Source: Herbinix luporum (lineage in GTDB: Bacteria > Bacillota > Clostridia > Lachnospirales > Lachnospiraceae). Taken from it: 64,000 nt of DNA. The position numbers and the translations under genes are program-made. Within the stretch, counting starts at the first letter, position 1. Each line of letters begins with the position of its first letter. The notes under the pieces are model-generated. The model saw nothing but the letters and a program-made list of their open reading frames with translations, ran no database searches and was not told the origin of the DNA. The DNA is taken from positions 1,729,379 through 1,793,378 of the forward strand of contig NZ_LN879430.1 of NCBI RefSeq assembly GCF_900070325.1. Reading direction: 5' to 3'. Of the stretch, positions 10,344 to 19,493 are shown one piece after another.

Positions 10344-10380
10344 CTTTATTATTACAGTCGCAGCCTATATTCTGCGACAT
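10336..10380 (-). other. polA leader: possible 14-codon ORF plus hairpin
   Basis: AAAGGAGG lies about 40 nt upstream of the polA ATG and directly abuts another ATG at 10380. That ATG opens a 14-codon frame (MSQNIGCDCNNKDG) whose stop (10336-10338) lies just inside the polA start. Between them is a 7-bp hairpin (GTCGCAG / CTGCGAC, 10357-10363 and 10372-10378). This could be translational coupling or a standby site. The zero spacing of the Shine-Dalgarno to the mini-ORF is a weakness. Confidence 0.3.
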
Positions 10381-10397
10381 CCTCCTTTCACTTTGTC

Positions 10398-10865
10398 CTA
10401 CTGCCTAGGTGTATTATCTTCTTGCTCCTTAAGATACAATTCAATTTCATCTTTCGGCTTGTCAAACCGTTCTTCCATAAAGGTAATCCTTAACCGAAAT
10501 TTACTTTCTTTTACCGGATTTTCTTCCTCACTTACACCAAGATAATAATACATACTAAAAACCACAGTTATTAAAAGAATTATTATTATTAATGCGCTTT
10601 TTTTACGGTAATAATTATACCTTAAATGTATAATTCTTTCCTGGGCTCGGTTGATTTTTTCATTTAACTCTTCACTATAATCATCAGACAAATCCTTGTC
10701 TTCATCTAACTGTTTCATTGCCGTAAGTAAGGCATAATAGACCTCTAGCTCTTCCCTACATTCTTTACAAGACTGTATATGCAGGATAAATCTTTCTAAT
10801 TCACCTATATCCAATTCATCATTAATAAACCCTGTGATTAAACTTTGAGCTTTCATACAGGTCAT
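10398..10865 (-). CDS. Membrane protein with anti-sigma-type zinc finger
   Basis: 155-residue protein with the zinc-finger anti-sigma (ZAS/mycothiol-type) signature H-x3-C-x2-C at His29, Cys33 and Cys36, near a predicted helical N-terminal domain. One TM helix follows at about residues 89-109 (ALIIIILLITVVFSMYYYLG), then a short outside tail of ~45 residues. The layout matches a membrane anti-sigma factor that would sequester an ECF sigma factor in the cytosol. No sigma factor gene is next to it; polA lies 54 nt downstream. The ATG at 10865 has GGAG 8 nt upstream. The function is inferred from architecture only. Confidence 0.65.
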   Translation of the reverse strand: MTCMKAQSLITGFINDELDIGELERFILHIQSCKECREELEVYYALLTAMKQLDEDKDLSDDYSEELNEKINRAQERIIHLRYNYYRKKSALIIIILLITVVFSMYYYLGVSEEENPVKESKFRLRITFMEERFDKPKDEIELYLKEQEDNTPRQ

Positions 10866-10914
10866 TTTATATGCTCCTTTAAAAATACTGTGTTTATTTT
10901 TTTATTATTCCCAC

Positions 10915-10943
10915 TTGAAATATAAAATTAATTGTGATAGAAT
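10915..10943 (+). promoter_or_regulatory. Sigma-A promoter for tRNA-Leu
   Basis: TTGAAA (10915-10920), a 17-nt spacer and TAGAAT (10938-10943). The -10 ends 15 nt before the first base of the tRNA, a good fit for direct transcription of a stable RNA. Confidence 0.75.
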
Positions 10944-10958
10944 TAACCACGTCACCAA

Positions 10959-11041
10959 GCGGATGTGGCGGAATGGCAGACGCAGTAGACTCAAAATCTA
11001 CCGAGCTAACACTCGTGAGGGTTCGAGTCCCTCCATCCGCA
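10959..11041 (+). tRNA. tRNA-Leu (anticodon CAA)
   Basis: Complete cloverleaf. The acceptor stem GCGGATG pairs with CATCCGC and leaves discriminator A at 11041. The anticodon stem GTAGA/TCTAC encloses loop CTCAAAA with anticodon CAA (reads UUG). A long variable arm (CGAG-CTAACA-CTCG) marks a class II tRNA, and the T arm contains GGTTCGAGTCC. The CCA end is not encoded. It stands alone between minus-strand genes with its own promoter and terminator. Confidence 0.95.
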
Positions 11042-11051
11042 TTGTGGATTG

Positions 11052-11101
11052 AAATCCTTAAAGCCTATGAAAATCAAGGGCTCTAGGGATTTTATTTTTT
11101 T
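11052..11101 (+). terminator. Terminator after tRNA-Leu
   Basis: Imperfect hairpin made of AAATCC/GGATTT and inner AGCC/GGCT arms, followed by TTTATTTTTTT, placed 11 nt after the tRNA. The rest of the gap to 11244 is AT-rich and I see no gene in it. Confidence 0.6.
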
Positions 11102-11244
11102 GCGTAGAAGTTTTTAATTTGCTATTTTGGTGGTTGAACTATGTTTGTCCTTTGAAACCCAATTTTAAAGTTTCAAAATTGCATTATAATTATAACATAC
11201 ATTATAAATTTTGATAACTAATTAAAAATTCTACTTTTTACTTC

Positions 11245-11277
11245 AAAAAAATAAGGACACTCCTTATCGGAATGTCC
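11245..11277 (-). terminator. Terminator of the Nudix gene
   Basis: On the minus strand GGACATTCC pairs with GGAGTGTCC (11269-11277 with 11255-11263), followed by a T-rich run over 11245-11252. It lies 13 nt past the stop codon. Confidence 0.75.
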
Positions 11278-11290
11278 CAAGACGATTTTG

Positions 11291-11743
11291 TTAAAAATAC
11301 TTTTTACTTCCCCAGAGATTACTCTTTTTTAAATCAATGTATTCATTGTAGGCCTGTTCTAAAATCTGTTTTTCATTGGCAAATTTTAGAAGATGGTAGG
11401 CCTCATGAAATTTGTAATACCCTGAGTCCATAAAATATTCTTCACGTTGTGGTTTACTGTAATAGCTATCAGACATCATTAGATACCAATGAACATCCTT
11501 TAATACTGTATTATGTGGTGTGCTGAAGGAATACTGGCTCTTTCCGATATATTTAATTATGGAAGCATTCGTCCCCGCTTCCTCTCTTACTTCCCGGATT
11601 GCCGTTTCCTTATACTCTTCTCCATCTTCTACTGTTCCTTTAGGTAGCACCCACCCTTCATATTTGTTCTTATAATTCTTATACAGTAATAGAATCTTCC
11701 CTCTGAATATAACTACACCACCACAGCTCGTTGCTTCTATCAT
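11291..11743 (-). CDS. Nudix hydrolase
   Basis: Hydrolase of nucleoside diphosphates linked to another moiety; the substrate cannot be read from the sequence. A full Nudix box is present: Gly36-x5-Glu42-x7-ArgGluVal-x-Glu-Glu-x-Gly, seen as GTVEDGEEYKE followed by REVREEAG (50-57). Length 150 is typical for single-domain MutT-like enzymes. The gene is monocistronic, with a good promoter (11789-11817), RBS AGGAGG and its own terminator. A C-terminal helix-rich extension (EAYHLLKFANEKQILEQAYN) resembles the group often called NUDIX bis-phosphate hydrolases, but that is a guess. Confidence 0.9.
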   Translation of the reverse strand: MIEATSCGGVVIFRGKILLLYKNYKNKYEGWVLPKGTVEDGEEYKETAIREVREEAGTNASIIKYIGKSQYSFSTPHNTVLKDVHWYLMMSDSYYSKPQREEYFMDSGYYKFHEAYHLLKFANEKQILEQAYNEYIDLKKSNLWGSKKYF

Positions 11744-11788
11744 CGCAATTCCTCCTGCTTTTTGGTGTGTCCTCTCTAACTACCCTAA

Positions 11789-11817
11789 AGTATACATCAA
11801 TATGCCGAATATATCAA
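11789..11817 (-). promoter_or_regulatory. Sigma-A promoter of the Nudix gene
   Basis: Minus-strand TTGATA (11812-11817), 17-nt spacer, TATACT (11789-11794), about 45 nt before the ATG. Confidence 0.7.
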
Positions 11818-11894
11818 CTGATTTTTATGAACTTCTAACAAATACAACAATAGTAGGATAGTATACTTTTTTGCAGGATATGATATTATTATTC

Positions 11895-13367
11895 TCACTT
11901 ATTAAAGTATGCAGCAAATACCTTTTCTGCGATAGGAACTGCATTCTTACTGCCTGATCCGGCATTTTCTACCAGAACACTTATGGCAATCTTAGGTTCA
12001 CCTACCGGTGCAAACCCTATAAACCAAGCATGGGATTCCTTACCCTCCTGTTGTGCTGTTCCCGTCTTTCCGGCCGCTTTAACATTCAGACTTTCTAAAC
12101 TTTCTGCAGTTCCCTCTGTTACAACTGCCCTCATAAGACCTTTTAGATAATCCGCCTCCTTAGCAGTCATAAGCTTATCTACTTCTTCAGGTATATATCC
12201 TTTAATAACACGGCCGTCGGCATTTTCAACCCTATCAATAGCATAGGGCTTCATCATAACTCCTCCGTTTGCTACCGTAGCCGCAATCATTGCATTATGA
12301 AAGGGTGTCATTAGGGTTTTTCCCTGGCCTATGGCTGTCTGCATAGCTTCCTTAACTCCTGAACTTCCCACTTTTAACTTAAAAACACTGGGATTACTGC
12401 TTATTCTTGCAGGTAGAGTACTATTAAAGAAAAAACTCTCACACAAATTTCTAAAATTATTTATAGGAAGTTCCTTGCCCATTGAAGCAAATGAGCTGTT
12501 ACAGGATTTTGCAAAAGCAACTTTAAAATCAATCTTTCCATGAACACTGTTACCGCTACAACGTATCATCATACCGTCATGTTCTGCTTTTCCTTTACAA
12601 TTGTGGGTATAATTTTCATAATCCTTATTTTCCCGCATATATGCAAGGGCAGTAAGTACCTTAAAAGTAGAGCCCGGGGGATATAGTCCTTGGGTGGCCC
12701 TATTAAGTAAGGGTGATTCATGGTCTTCATCTTTTGTTAGCATATCCCAGTCAGCTTCTATAGTGTTAGGATTATAAGAAGGCTTAGATACCATGGCTAA
12801 GATTTTACCTGTTGCAGGCTCTATAACCACAACAGCCCCCTTATTATCTCCTAAGGCATCATAAGCTGCTTTTGTAAGTTTATGATCTAAAGTTGTAATA
12901 ATATTATTCCCCGGATTTTTCACCCCTACAAGGTCATTATACATAGTAGTGGCACTATCCACATCTGAGGTTAATAAAGTGATATTCTCCGTTTCTTCTA
13001 TTCCTGTTCTACCAAGGGATACTCTGCCTACTATAGGAACATACATATCATTAAAAGGATAAGTACGCTTCTCATTGTCCTCTTCATCTGTTATTGTTTC
13101 TGCCAATACAAGGCCGTCAGCGGACAAAATCTTTCCACGGATAATCCTTTTTGATAAGACATCATGTCTTAGATTATAAGTACTATTTATTACATTCTTA
13201 CTCTTAACCAATAAAAAGTGCGAAAAATAACCCATCATCAAGACAAAAAGCCCTACAAAGATATAGACTATAGATAATATAGTTCTACTTCCTCTTTTTT
13301 TATTTGATGGCACTTGCTCTTGTTTCTGAATCTTTTTAACCTTTTTAACTTTTTTAATATTCTTCAT
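11895..13367 (-). CDS. Class B penicillin-binding protein (transpeptidase, PbpA/FtsI-like)
   Basis: Cross-links peptidoglycan stem peptides outside the cell. A Lys-rich cytoplasmic tip (1-26) and one TM (about 28-53) precede a short linker and the transpeptidase domain. Active-site motifs are intact: Ser233-Thr-Phe-Lys236 (SxxK), Ser288-Cys-Asn290 (SxN) and Lys434-Thr-Gly436. At ~490 residues it lacks the large N-terminal pedestal of PBP2x, matching the short PbpA type that pairs with FtsW/RodA/SpoVE proteins. The ATG at 13367 follows AGGTGG and is preferred to a GTG at 13376. The gene overlaps the 3' end of the FtsW-like gene by 14 nt, so the glycosyltransferase/transpeptidase pair is translationally linked. 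Confidence 0.93.
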   Translation of the reverse strand: MKNIKKVKKVKKIQKQEQVPSNKKRGSRTILSIVYIFVGLFVLMMGYFSHFLLVKSKNVINSTYNLRHDVLSKRIIRGKILSADGLVLAETITDEEDNEKRTYPFNDMYVPIVGRVSLGRTGIEETENITLLTSDVDSATTMYNDLVGVKNPGNNIITTLDHKLTKAAYDALGDNKGAVVVIEPATGKILAMVSKPSYNPNTIEADWDMLTKDEDHESPLLNRATQGLYPPGSTFKVLTALAYMRENKDYENYTHNCKGKAEHDGMMIRCSGNSVHGKIDFKVAFAKSCNSSFASMGKELPINNFRNLCESFFFNSTLPARISSNPSVFKLKVGSSGVKEAMQTAIGQGKTLMTPFHNAMIAATVANGGVMMKPYAIDRVENADGRVIKGYIPEEVDKLMTAKEADYLKGLMRAVVTEGTAESLESLNVKAAGKTGTAQQEGKESHAWFIGFAPVGEPKIAISVLVENAGSGSKNAVPIAEKVFAAYFNK

Positions 13368-14700
13368 AACGCCCACCTGCCAAACTCTGCTTTTTTAGCT
13401 GGGATTTATTACCGGCATGATATATCCCTTGAATTACAGCAAACATAATAATTGTAGATACAATGGAACTTCCACCGTAGCTAATTAAGGGTAGGGTTAC
13501 TCCTGTAGAAGGAATAAACTTAATGACTCCCCCTATACATAAAAATGTCTGAAAACCAAACATTACGGAAAAGCCCAAGGATAATAATTTATAAAAGTTA
13601 TCATCTAGTTTCACTGATATATTAATCATTATTATAAAGCAGTTAATATATAATAATATCAGACACAGAGCGAATAAACCGCCAAATTCTTCTGAAATAG
13701 CTGCAAATACAAAGTCACTGTCAACTACAGGTATTGATTTTGGTAATCCTTGATATAATCCCATTCCAAACCATCCTCCGGTTCCTATGGCAAAAAGGGA
13801 TTGGGTTATTTGATAACCCTCTTTATCAATATAATTAAAAGGATTTTTCCATGCTAAAACCCTAACCTGGACATGGTAGAACAAACGATAAGCAATCCAT
13901 GCTGCCGCACTTCCTCCACCAAGACCCAGTAATAGGTATAAAGAGTTTTCTGTTACACCATAAAGCATAAAAAGATATGTTATAAAAAATATTAAGGCTC
14001 CCCCAAGATCCTTTTGTAAAACTAAGGTTAATACCGTAGCTCCTGCCAAAGCCGTTACCATACATACCCTTTTAAAATTCCATTCTTTATCATACAAAGA
14101 AGCTATACAAAAGACAAAAAGCAACTTTACAAACTCCAAGGGCTGAATAACCACTATATCAAATAGATTTAACCAGCTTTTGGCACCGTATTTTTCATCA
14201 CCTACAAGTAAGGTTATTATTAAAAGTACAAGGCCAACTGCTCCATAAACCCAACCGTAATTCCTTAATCTAGTGAATTTTTGTATGAATATGGGAACGA
14301 ATATACATATACCTAAGGAAACACTGCTCATGATAAAATGTCGGACTGAATTATTAAAGGATAACCTAGAAAGTATAATAAATCCTACACTTAAAAGCAT
14401 TAGCATATTCCTAAGAAGAAGCCCGGAAATTCCGGGATAAAAAATATGATAAAAATTCAGAGCCAATATAAATACTATTACCTGAATACCATATAGCAAA
14501 AATAACGTATCGCTAGGATATTGAACATATATGGTAAAATACCCTGTAAAATGAAATGTAAAAAGAAGGATAGTCATCATTCTATAAATTCTATCCTGAT
14601 GCCTTTTATTCTTTTTAATAGAAGCCCTGAATGCATGGAATGTATAAGTTCCCATAAGAATTATCATAAGATATTTTGTTAATTCTACTAACAAACGCAT
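13354..14700 (-). CDS. FtsW/RodA/SpoVE family peptidoglycan polymerase
   Basis: SEDS-family membrane glycosyltransferase that polymerises lipid II. 448 residues with about ten or more hydrophobic segments. The C-terminal half has family signatures: GAKSWLNLF, the QPLEFVKL segment, LQKDLGGALIFF, SDFVFAAISEEFG and the ending PSTGVTLPLISYGGSS. The N-terminus has extra membrane helices compared with E. coli FtsW. Pairing with the downstream class B PBP suggests a dedicated elongation, division or spore-wall complex; which one cannot be decided from sequence. RBS AGGTGAAATT precedes the ATG. Confidence 0.94.
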   Translation of the reverse strand: MRLLVELTKYLMIILMGTYTFHAFRASIKKNKRHQDRIYRMMTILLFTFHFTGYFTIYVQYPSDTLFLLYGIQVIVFILALNFYHIFYPGISGLLLRNMLMLLSVGFIILSRLSFNNSVRHFIMSSVSLGICIFVPIFIQKFTRLRNYGWVYGAVGLVLLIITLLVGDEKYGAKSWLNLFDIVVIQPLEFVKLLFVFCIASLYDKEWNFKRVCMVTALAGATVLTLVLQKDLGGALIFFITYLFMLYGVTENSLYLLLGLGGGSAAAWIAYRLFYHVQVRVLAWKNPFNYIDKEGYQITQSLFAIGTGGWFGMGLYQGLPKSIPVVDSDFVFAAISEEFGGLFALCLILLYINCFIIMINISVKLDDNFYKLLSLGFSVMFGFQTFLCIGGVIKFIPSTGVTLPLISYGGSSIVSTIIMFAVIQGIYHAGNKSQLKKQSLAGGRYEEY

Positions 14701-14724
14701 AATTTCACCTGCTTTACTACCACC

Positions 14725-17223
14725 TTATTGGACGCCCCGCTTAAAATGTCCACCGGTTATATTGTCAAACTCCACTACAGCTTTTTTACCATATAAAAAA
14801 ACGTCTATATAAGCAGATATTACTCTTTCCATCTCTTCAGGGGCTTCATAGGTAAAATCAAGCCTAATTCCTTTTGGTTTTAATTCCATTATCTTTTCTG
14901 CCTGCCGAAGCAATGAAAGACACTGCCCATTATAAATAATATTGTAACAGCTGTTGCAGTTAGTCTTAACATAAAATTTTTTGCCGATTCTGTCCACTAG
15001 ATAATCCATCCTAAATATCCCCGGTTTACATTTATTGCAACCTTTTGTACTGGCATAAAGACACTGGGTTGATACCATAACCGGCAGATATCCATAAACC
15101 ATAAGCTCCATATCATACAAGCCTAAGCCCTTAAGCTCTTTCTGATTTAATTCTATGGGTGCACAAAATTCATTAATCCCTAATTTGTTCCAGAATGTTT
15201 TGCTTTCCTTGTTAAATATATACATATTATGATTTAACATAACTTTCTTCTTATGTCTAGTATTTTTATATAAATTTAAGATTAATGCCGCTTCTTCAAA
15301 GTTCTTAATTATAAATCCGGTTATTGTATCATGCTCCATCAGGATATTTATATCCTTATATAACTTCTCATAAGTAGAAAGTCTGCAAATATGAGGAAGA
15401 AGAATATAAAATTCCTTACCCTTATTTGATGAAACTTCTGACATTTTTATAAGCTGCTGCAGTGAAAAGCTTTCATAATCCCCGTAAAGGGCAGATATTT
15501 CAGGATATTTAACGGCCAGTTTAAATTGCTCTTCGGTATGGATTCCAACTCTGATTTTTAAATCATCAGTATTTTTTTGCTGATTTTCTTCATAAGTATC
15601 AGATGTAGCCAAATCTTTTTCTGTTCTCTCATAAGCACTTATTATAGCTTTCTCAAGCATATCAATTGCTTCTCTTCGGATTTCGTTAAGCCAAGCCACC
15701 GGAATAAAAATATTACTGTCTGCTTCTATAATAAGTTCCTTAAAGTTAAACAAGGTAGGCCCAAGTTTATCAATTGATGACCTTATTTTTTCCCGGGTCA
15801 TAGGCTGCTTTAGGGCAGCTTCCACCAAATTATGATAAACAGTTACTGTTATATTATTATATGTTAGGGAAAACTGCAAGCTTTTTCCTTGTTTTGCCTT
15901 TAAATGTCCTATTATGTCCTGTTTTGTATTCTTTTTAATATAATTTTCTCTAATACTATCAAGGAGCATATTATTTCTTGTACGATAAAGCAAATATCCC
16001 TTCTTAATATCTAAACTTCCTCTTCTGTCCCTATTAGACTTTGTATTAGTATTTTTATAATGTTTATAAGGGATTGAGCCGACTTTTATCTTTAGGATGC
16101 TATCCTTATAGCTTTTATCCTTTACTGTAAATTCATATACAGGGATATTTTCAATATTTCTAAATTCAAGAATATCCTGAGCATTTATATCTTCTAAAAG
16201 CTTAATCTTAGCAGAGCCCTTCTCAATATCTACAACTTCAGCAACCACCACACCACTATGATTTGGTCTAACCATAGACATCATGGATTTACCGTGATAG
16301 GTCTTACCGTAACCTTGTGAAAAACCTCCCCGGTTATAAAGATCCATAAGATTAAGCATGTCTTTTTTGTAATCATCCCCCATAAGGTATTCATTGAATT
16401 TTTCTTTACCTTCAGCCAGATATAAATCCACATATTTCCTATAAATAGATGAAACCCCTGCAGCATATTCAGGGCTTTTCATCCTCCCTTCAATTTTAAA
16501 AGAATCTACACCGGCTTCGATTAAATCTGGTATATGAGCCACAGTGTTAATATCCTTTGGACTAAGTAAATAGGGCTCTTTATCTGATGAAATCTTTCCT
16601 CCTTCAGAGAAAAATTGATAAGGCAGCCTACAGGGCTGGGCACAACGGCCCCTATTACCGCTTCTTCCCCCAATCATTGAACTCATCAAACATTGTCCGG
16701 AATAACAGTAACAAAGGGCACCGTGAACAAAAATCTCAATTTCTAAATCCGTATTTTCCCTAATATGTTTTATCTCCATATAGGACAGTTCCCTGGCTGT
16801 TACCAACCTACTTACTCCCATACTTTTTAGTAGATTGGCCCCATCTGCCATGGTAATAGTAGTCTGAGTACTGGCATGGATGTCAAGCTTGGGAAAATGC
16901 CGATGAATAAAATGCATTACCCCAACATCCTGTACAATAACTGCGTCTAGACCTGCCAGATAATATTTTTCTAAATAATTATATAATAAATTAAGCCTCT
17001 CTTCTTCCTTTATTAAAGTATTAACTGTCAAATATAGTTTTTTATTCCTAAGATGGGCTTCCCTAATTGCTTTAATAAGAGTATCCTCATCGGGATTATC
17101 GGCATATGCCCTTGCTCCAAACATACTTCCACCCATATATACTGCATCACAGCCTGCATTCATTGCCGCTACCATACTTTCATATGAACCGGCAGGAGCC
17201 AGTATTTCTATCTGTCTATTCAT
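14725..17223 (-). CDS. U32 family peptidase / RNA hydroxylase-type protein with extended C-terminus
   Basis: 832-residue U32 protein. Family members act either as collagenase-like proteases or, for RlhA and TrhP, in tRNA/rRNA hydroxylation with iron-sulfur clusters. The signature appears as EIFVHGALCYCYSGQCLMSS, followed by GNRGRCAQPCRLPY, giving the conserved Cys set in the N-terminal TIM-barrel half (about 1-420). A DUF3656-like middle and a second barrel-like half carry another Cys cluster (KGCNKCKPGIFRMDYL, TNCNSCY). The long form is typical of Clostridia. It is upstream of the FtsW-like gene by 24 nt and downstream of zapA. The start ATG follows AAAGAGG. Substrate unproven. Confidence 0.9.
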   Translation of the reverse strand: MNRQIEILAPAGSYESMVAAMNAGCDAVYMGGSMFGARAYADNPDEDTLIKAIREAHLRNKKLYLTVNTLIKEEERLNLLYNYLEKYYLAGLDAVIVQDVGVMHFIHRHFPKLDIHASTQTTITMADGANLLKSMGVSRLVTARELSYMEIKHIRENTDLEIEIFVHGALCYCYSGQCLMSSMIGGRSGNRGRCAQPCRLPYQFFSEGGKISSDKEPYLLSPKDINTVAHIPDLIEAGVDSFKIEGRMKSPEYAAGVSSIYRKYVDLYLAEGKEKFNEYLMGDDYKKDMLNLMDLYNRGGFSQGYGKTYHGKSMMSMVRPNHSGVVVAEVVDIEKGSAKIKLLEDINAQDILEFRNIENIPVYEFTVKDKSYKDSILKIKVGSIPYKHYKNTNTKSNRDRRGSLDIKKGYLLYRTRNNMLLDSIRENYIKKNTKQDIIGHLKAKQGKSLQFSLTYNNITVTVYHNLVEAALKQPMTREKIRSSIDKLGPTLFNFKELIIEADSNIFIPVAWLNEIRREAIDMLEKAIISAYERTEKDLATSDTYEENQQKNTDDLKIRVGIHTEEQFKLAVKYPEISALYGDYESFSLQQLIKMSEVSSNKGKEFYILLPHICRLSTYEKLYKDINILMEHDTITGFIIKNFEEAALILNLYKNTRHKKKVMLNHNMYIFNKESKTFWNKLGINEFCAPIELNQKELKGLGLYDMELMVYGYLPVMVSTQCLYASTKGCNKCKPGIFRMDYLVDRIGKKFYVKTNCNSCYNIIYNGQCLSLLRQAEKIMELKPKGIRLDFTYEAPEEMERVISAYIDVFLYGKKAVVEFDNITGGHFKRGVQ

Positions 17224-17281
17224 TGATAAACCTCTTTCTTTTTGTCTTACAATCTATACTTAATATATCCACATTTTAAAA

Positions 17282-17311
17282 ATAGCTGTCCTCCTATCTT
17301 AGGACAGCTAT
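17282..17311 (-). terminator. Terminator after zapA
   Basis: Perfect 11-bp stem (ATAGCTGTCCT / AGGACAGCTAT) with an 8-nt loop, followed on the minus strand by TTTTT. It separates zapA from the U32 gene, so the latter either uses readthrough or its own promoter. Confidence 0.85.
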
Positions 17312-17320
17312 GTATCAAAA

Positions 17321-17734
17321 TTATCTTCTTCTCCTTGCATCTTGCAATTCTGTTTCAAGTCTGATAATCTTTTTCTGGGCTTCGCTTAGCTCATTTTTTA
17401 AGCTCTCAATTTCCTGCTCGGCAGATTGAAGCTTAGTCGAAGCTGCTATAAGTTCATGTTTTAAGTTGAAGATCTCGTTACTTTTTTCGTTACTTTCCTC
17501 TTCTAATTCTTTCAGCTTTTCTTTCTCTTTATAATAATCATCCGCAATATTAATTTGAATAAGAATATTTTTTAATTCAGAATCTAAAAATTTAAAAGCA
17601 TCCTTATTCTTAAATTCATTATGCTTATTATTGATATAGGAAGCGACTCTTTGAAGGTATTCTTCGCTTTCATATCCACTTAACGTATATCTTTTATTAT
17701 TAATGATAACCTCAATATCGTTAAATTTATTCAT
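17321..17734 (-). CDS. zapA: Cell division protein ZapA
   Basis: Small cytosolic protein that bundles FtsZ filaments. The N-terminal ZapA domain reads NDIEVIINNKRYTLSGYESE with the following YLQRVASYINNKH; the rest (about 50-137) is a long Glu/Lys-rich coiled coil, longer than in E. coli ZapA but usual in Clostridia. An in-frame ATG exists at 17803, but GCAGGAGGCA lies 6 nt before the ATG at 17734 and the family begins here, so I call 137 residues. It follows ruvB on the same strand and ends in a strong terminator. Confidence 0.92.
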   Translation of the reverse strand: MNKFNDIEVIINNKRYTLSGYESEEYLQRVASYINNKHNEFKNKDAFKFLDSELKNILIQINIADDYYKEKEKLKELEEESNEKSNEIFNLKHELIAASTKLQSAEQEIESLKNELSEAQKKIIRLETELQDARRRR

Positions 17735-17839
17735 TGAATTTGCCTCCTGCATATTTAAAAAAATCGGATGATTTTTGTTGTGTATATTATATCTTATGTT
17801 CAAATTTTATACAAGCTATAATATTTGCTGCCCTATAAA

Positions 17840-18847
17840 CTATTTTTCTTCTGTAAGCTTATCTAATCCCAGGTGTTTGTAAGCCAAATCTGAGGCGACT
17901 CTTCCCCTTGGAGTACGAAGGATTAAACCGTTTTGAACCAAGTATGGTTCGTATACTTCCTCTATGGTACCGGCATCCTCACCGATAGTAGCGGCTATGG
18001 CCTCTAAACCGACAGGTCTTCCGTTGAATTTCTCAATCATTGCCAGAAGAATTTCCCTATCAATATGATCAAGACCCAGCTTGTCCACTTCCAAAAGATT
18101 AAGGGCAAATGAAGCCACTTCCTTAGTTATCCTACCGTCATATTTTACCTGGGCAAAATCCCTAACCCGCTTTAAAAGACGGTTGGCAAGACGGGGAGTT
18201 CCCCTAGAACGTCGTGCCAGTTCTATAGCCCCCTCTTGATCAATCTCCACCCCAATTACTTGGGCAGATCTAAGGATAATTTGTTTAAGTTCCTCAACCG
18301 TGTAAAAATCCAAGCGGTTTACTACTCCGAAACGATCTCTTAAGGGAGGGGTTAACATTCCGGCTCTGGTGGTTGCTCCTATTAAAGTAAATCTAGGCAG
18401 CTCCAACCGGATGGATTTTGCCGTTGCCCCCTTACCTATAACAATGTCTATAACAAAATCCTCCATGGCAGGGTATAACAACTCCTCTACCTGACGATTA
18501 AGGCGATGTATCTCGTCTACAAATAGCACATCTCCTTCCTGGAGATTATTTAGTATTGCTGCCATTTCCCCGGGCTTTTCAATAACAGGTCCCGATGTAA
18601 TCTTAATATTAACACCCATTTCATTGGCAATAATCCCTGCCAAGGTGGTCTTTCCAAGACCCGGAGGTCCAAAAAATAAGACATGATCTAAGGATTCCTT
18701 CCTCTGTTTTGCCGCTTCTATATAAATTTTTAAATTTTCCTTTACCTTTGTCTGTCCTATGTAATCTACCAGCATTTGAGGCCTTAAGGTATTCTCAAGC
18801 CTTCTGTCTTCTTCCATTAATTCTGTTGATATCATACGTTTAGCCAT
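17840..18847 (-). CDS. ruvB: Holliday junction branch migration helicase RuvB
   Basis: AAA+ motor that, with RuvA, drives branch migration during recombination. Walker [10 protein letters not shown] (60-68), Walker B DEIH (111-114), sensor-1 GATTRAG and the C-terminal winged helix ([17 protein letters not shown]) are all present. Length 335 is normal. The ATG at 18847 is chosen over one at 18853 because AAGGAG abuts the latter and is 6 nt from the former. It lies 10 nt after ruvA in the same operon. Confidence 0.97.
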   Translation of the reverse strand: MAKRMISTELMEEDRRLENTLRPQMLVDYIGQTKVKENLKIYIEAAKQRKESLDHVLFFGPPGLGKTTLAGIIANEMGVNIKITSGPVIEKPGEMAAILNNLQEGDVLFVDEIHRLNRQVEELLYPAMEDFVIDIVIGKGATAKSIRLELPRFTLIGATTRAGMLTPPLRDRFGVVNRLDFYTVEELKQIILRSAQVIGVEIDQEGAIELARRSRGTPRLANRLLKRVRDFAQVKYDGRITKEVASFALNLLEVDKLGLDHIDREILLAMIEKFNGRPVGLEAIAATIGEDAGTIEEVYEPYLVQNGLILRTPRGRVASDLAYKHLGLDKLTEEK

Positions 18848-18857
18848 GTGCATCTCC

Positions 18858-19463
18858 TTAAATTCTCTTTAAACAGAGTTTTAATATGTCCTCAGTATTC
18901 ATTTCTTCTGTTATATCTATCTGACTTATAATCTTATATGCATCAGAAGATGAATAACCCAAAGCTATCAATGCTTGTACTGCTTCTTCCCTTTTATCAT
19001 AAAGATTATCTTTAATTTTTTTATCTGTCTGATTTTGCAGCTTATCCATGAAGGCATCTTCAAGCTGAATTTTATCCTTAAGCTCCAGTATTATTTTACT
19101 TGCAGTTTTTTGGCCGACTCCCGGAGCCTTTGCCAGTGCCTTAGTATCCCCGGCTAGAATAGCAAAACGGATTTCGTCGGCAGTGATTTTTGATAAAATG
19201 CCTAAGGCTCCCTTAGGACCAATTCCATTGACCGTTATTAGAAGCTTAAACATTTCTAAATCATCCTTGGTTAAAAAGCCATATAAAGATAGGGCATCCT
19301 CCCTTACATACAAATATGTATATATCTTTATTGTACTCTTTCTTGGGGGTAATTCCATTATAGCCGAAGTCGGCAGATTTATCTCATATCCTATATTACC
19401 TGTTTCTAAAATAATATAGTTCTCCTTAATATCTGCCAACTCACCCTTTATATATCCAATCAT
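18858..19463 (-). CDS. ruvA: Holliday junction DNA-binding protein RuvA
   Basis: Tetrameric protein that binds four-way junctions and docks RuvB. The N-terminal OB fold starts [12 protein letters not shown], helix-hairpin-helix elements follow ([14 protein letters not shown] and [14 protein letters not shown]), and the C-terminal RuvB-binding domain is at about 155-201. Two consecutive ATGs occur; the second (19463) fits AGGA spacing and the family start. RuvC is not in the window, consistent with Firmicutes that use RecU or a distant RuvC. Confidence 0.97.
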   Translation of the reverse strand: MIGYIKGELADIKENYIILETGNIGYEINLPTSAIMELPPRKSTIKIYTYLYVREDALSLYGFLTKDDLEMFKLLITVNGIGPKGALGILSKITADEIRFAILAGDTKALAKAPGVGQKTASKIILELKDKIQLEDAFMDKLQNQTDKKIKDNLYDKREEAVQALIALGYSSSDAYKIISQIDITEEMNTEDILKLCLKRI

Positions 19464-19493
19464 CATATGTCCTACTTTCTTTATATTGTTTAG

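Noticed and set aside
17735-17803. N-terminal extension of ZapA from the ATG at 17803
   Set aside because: The extension has no RBS, is unlike the family, and a strong Shine-Dalgarno lies before the ATG at 17734.
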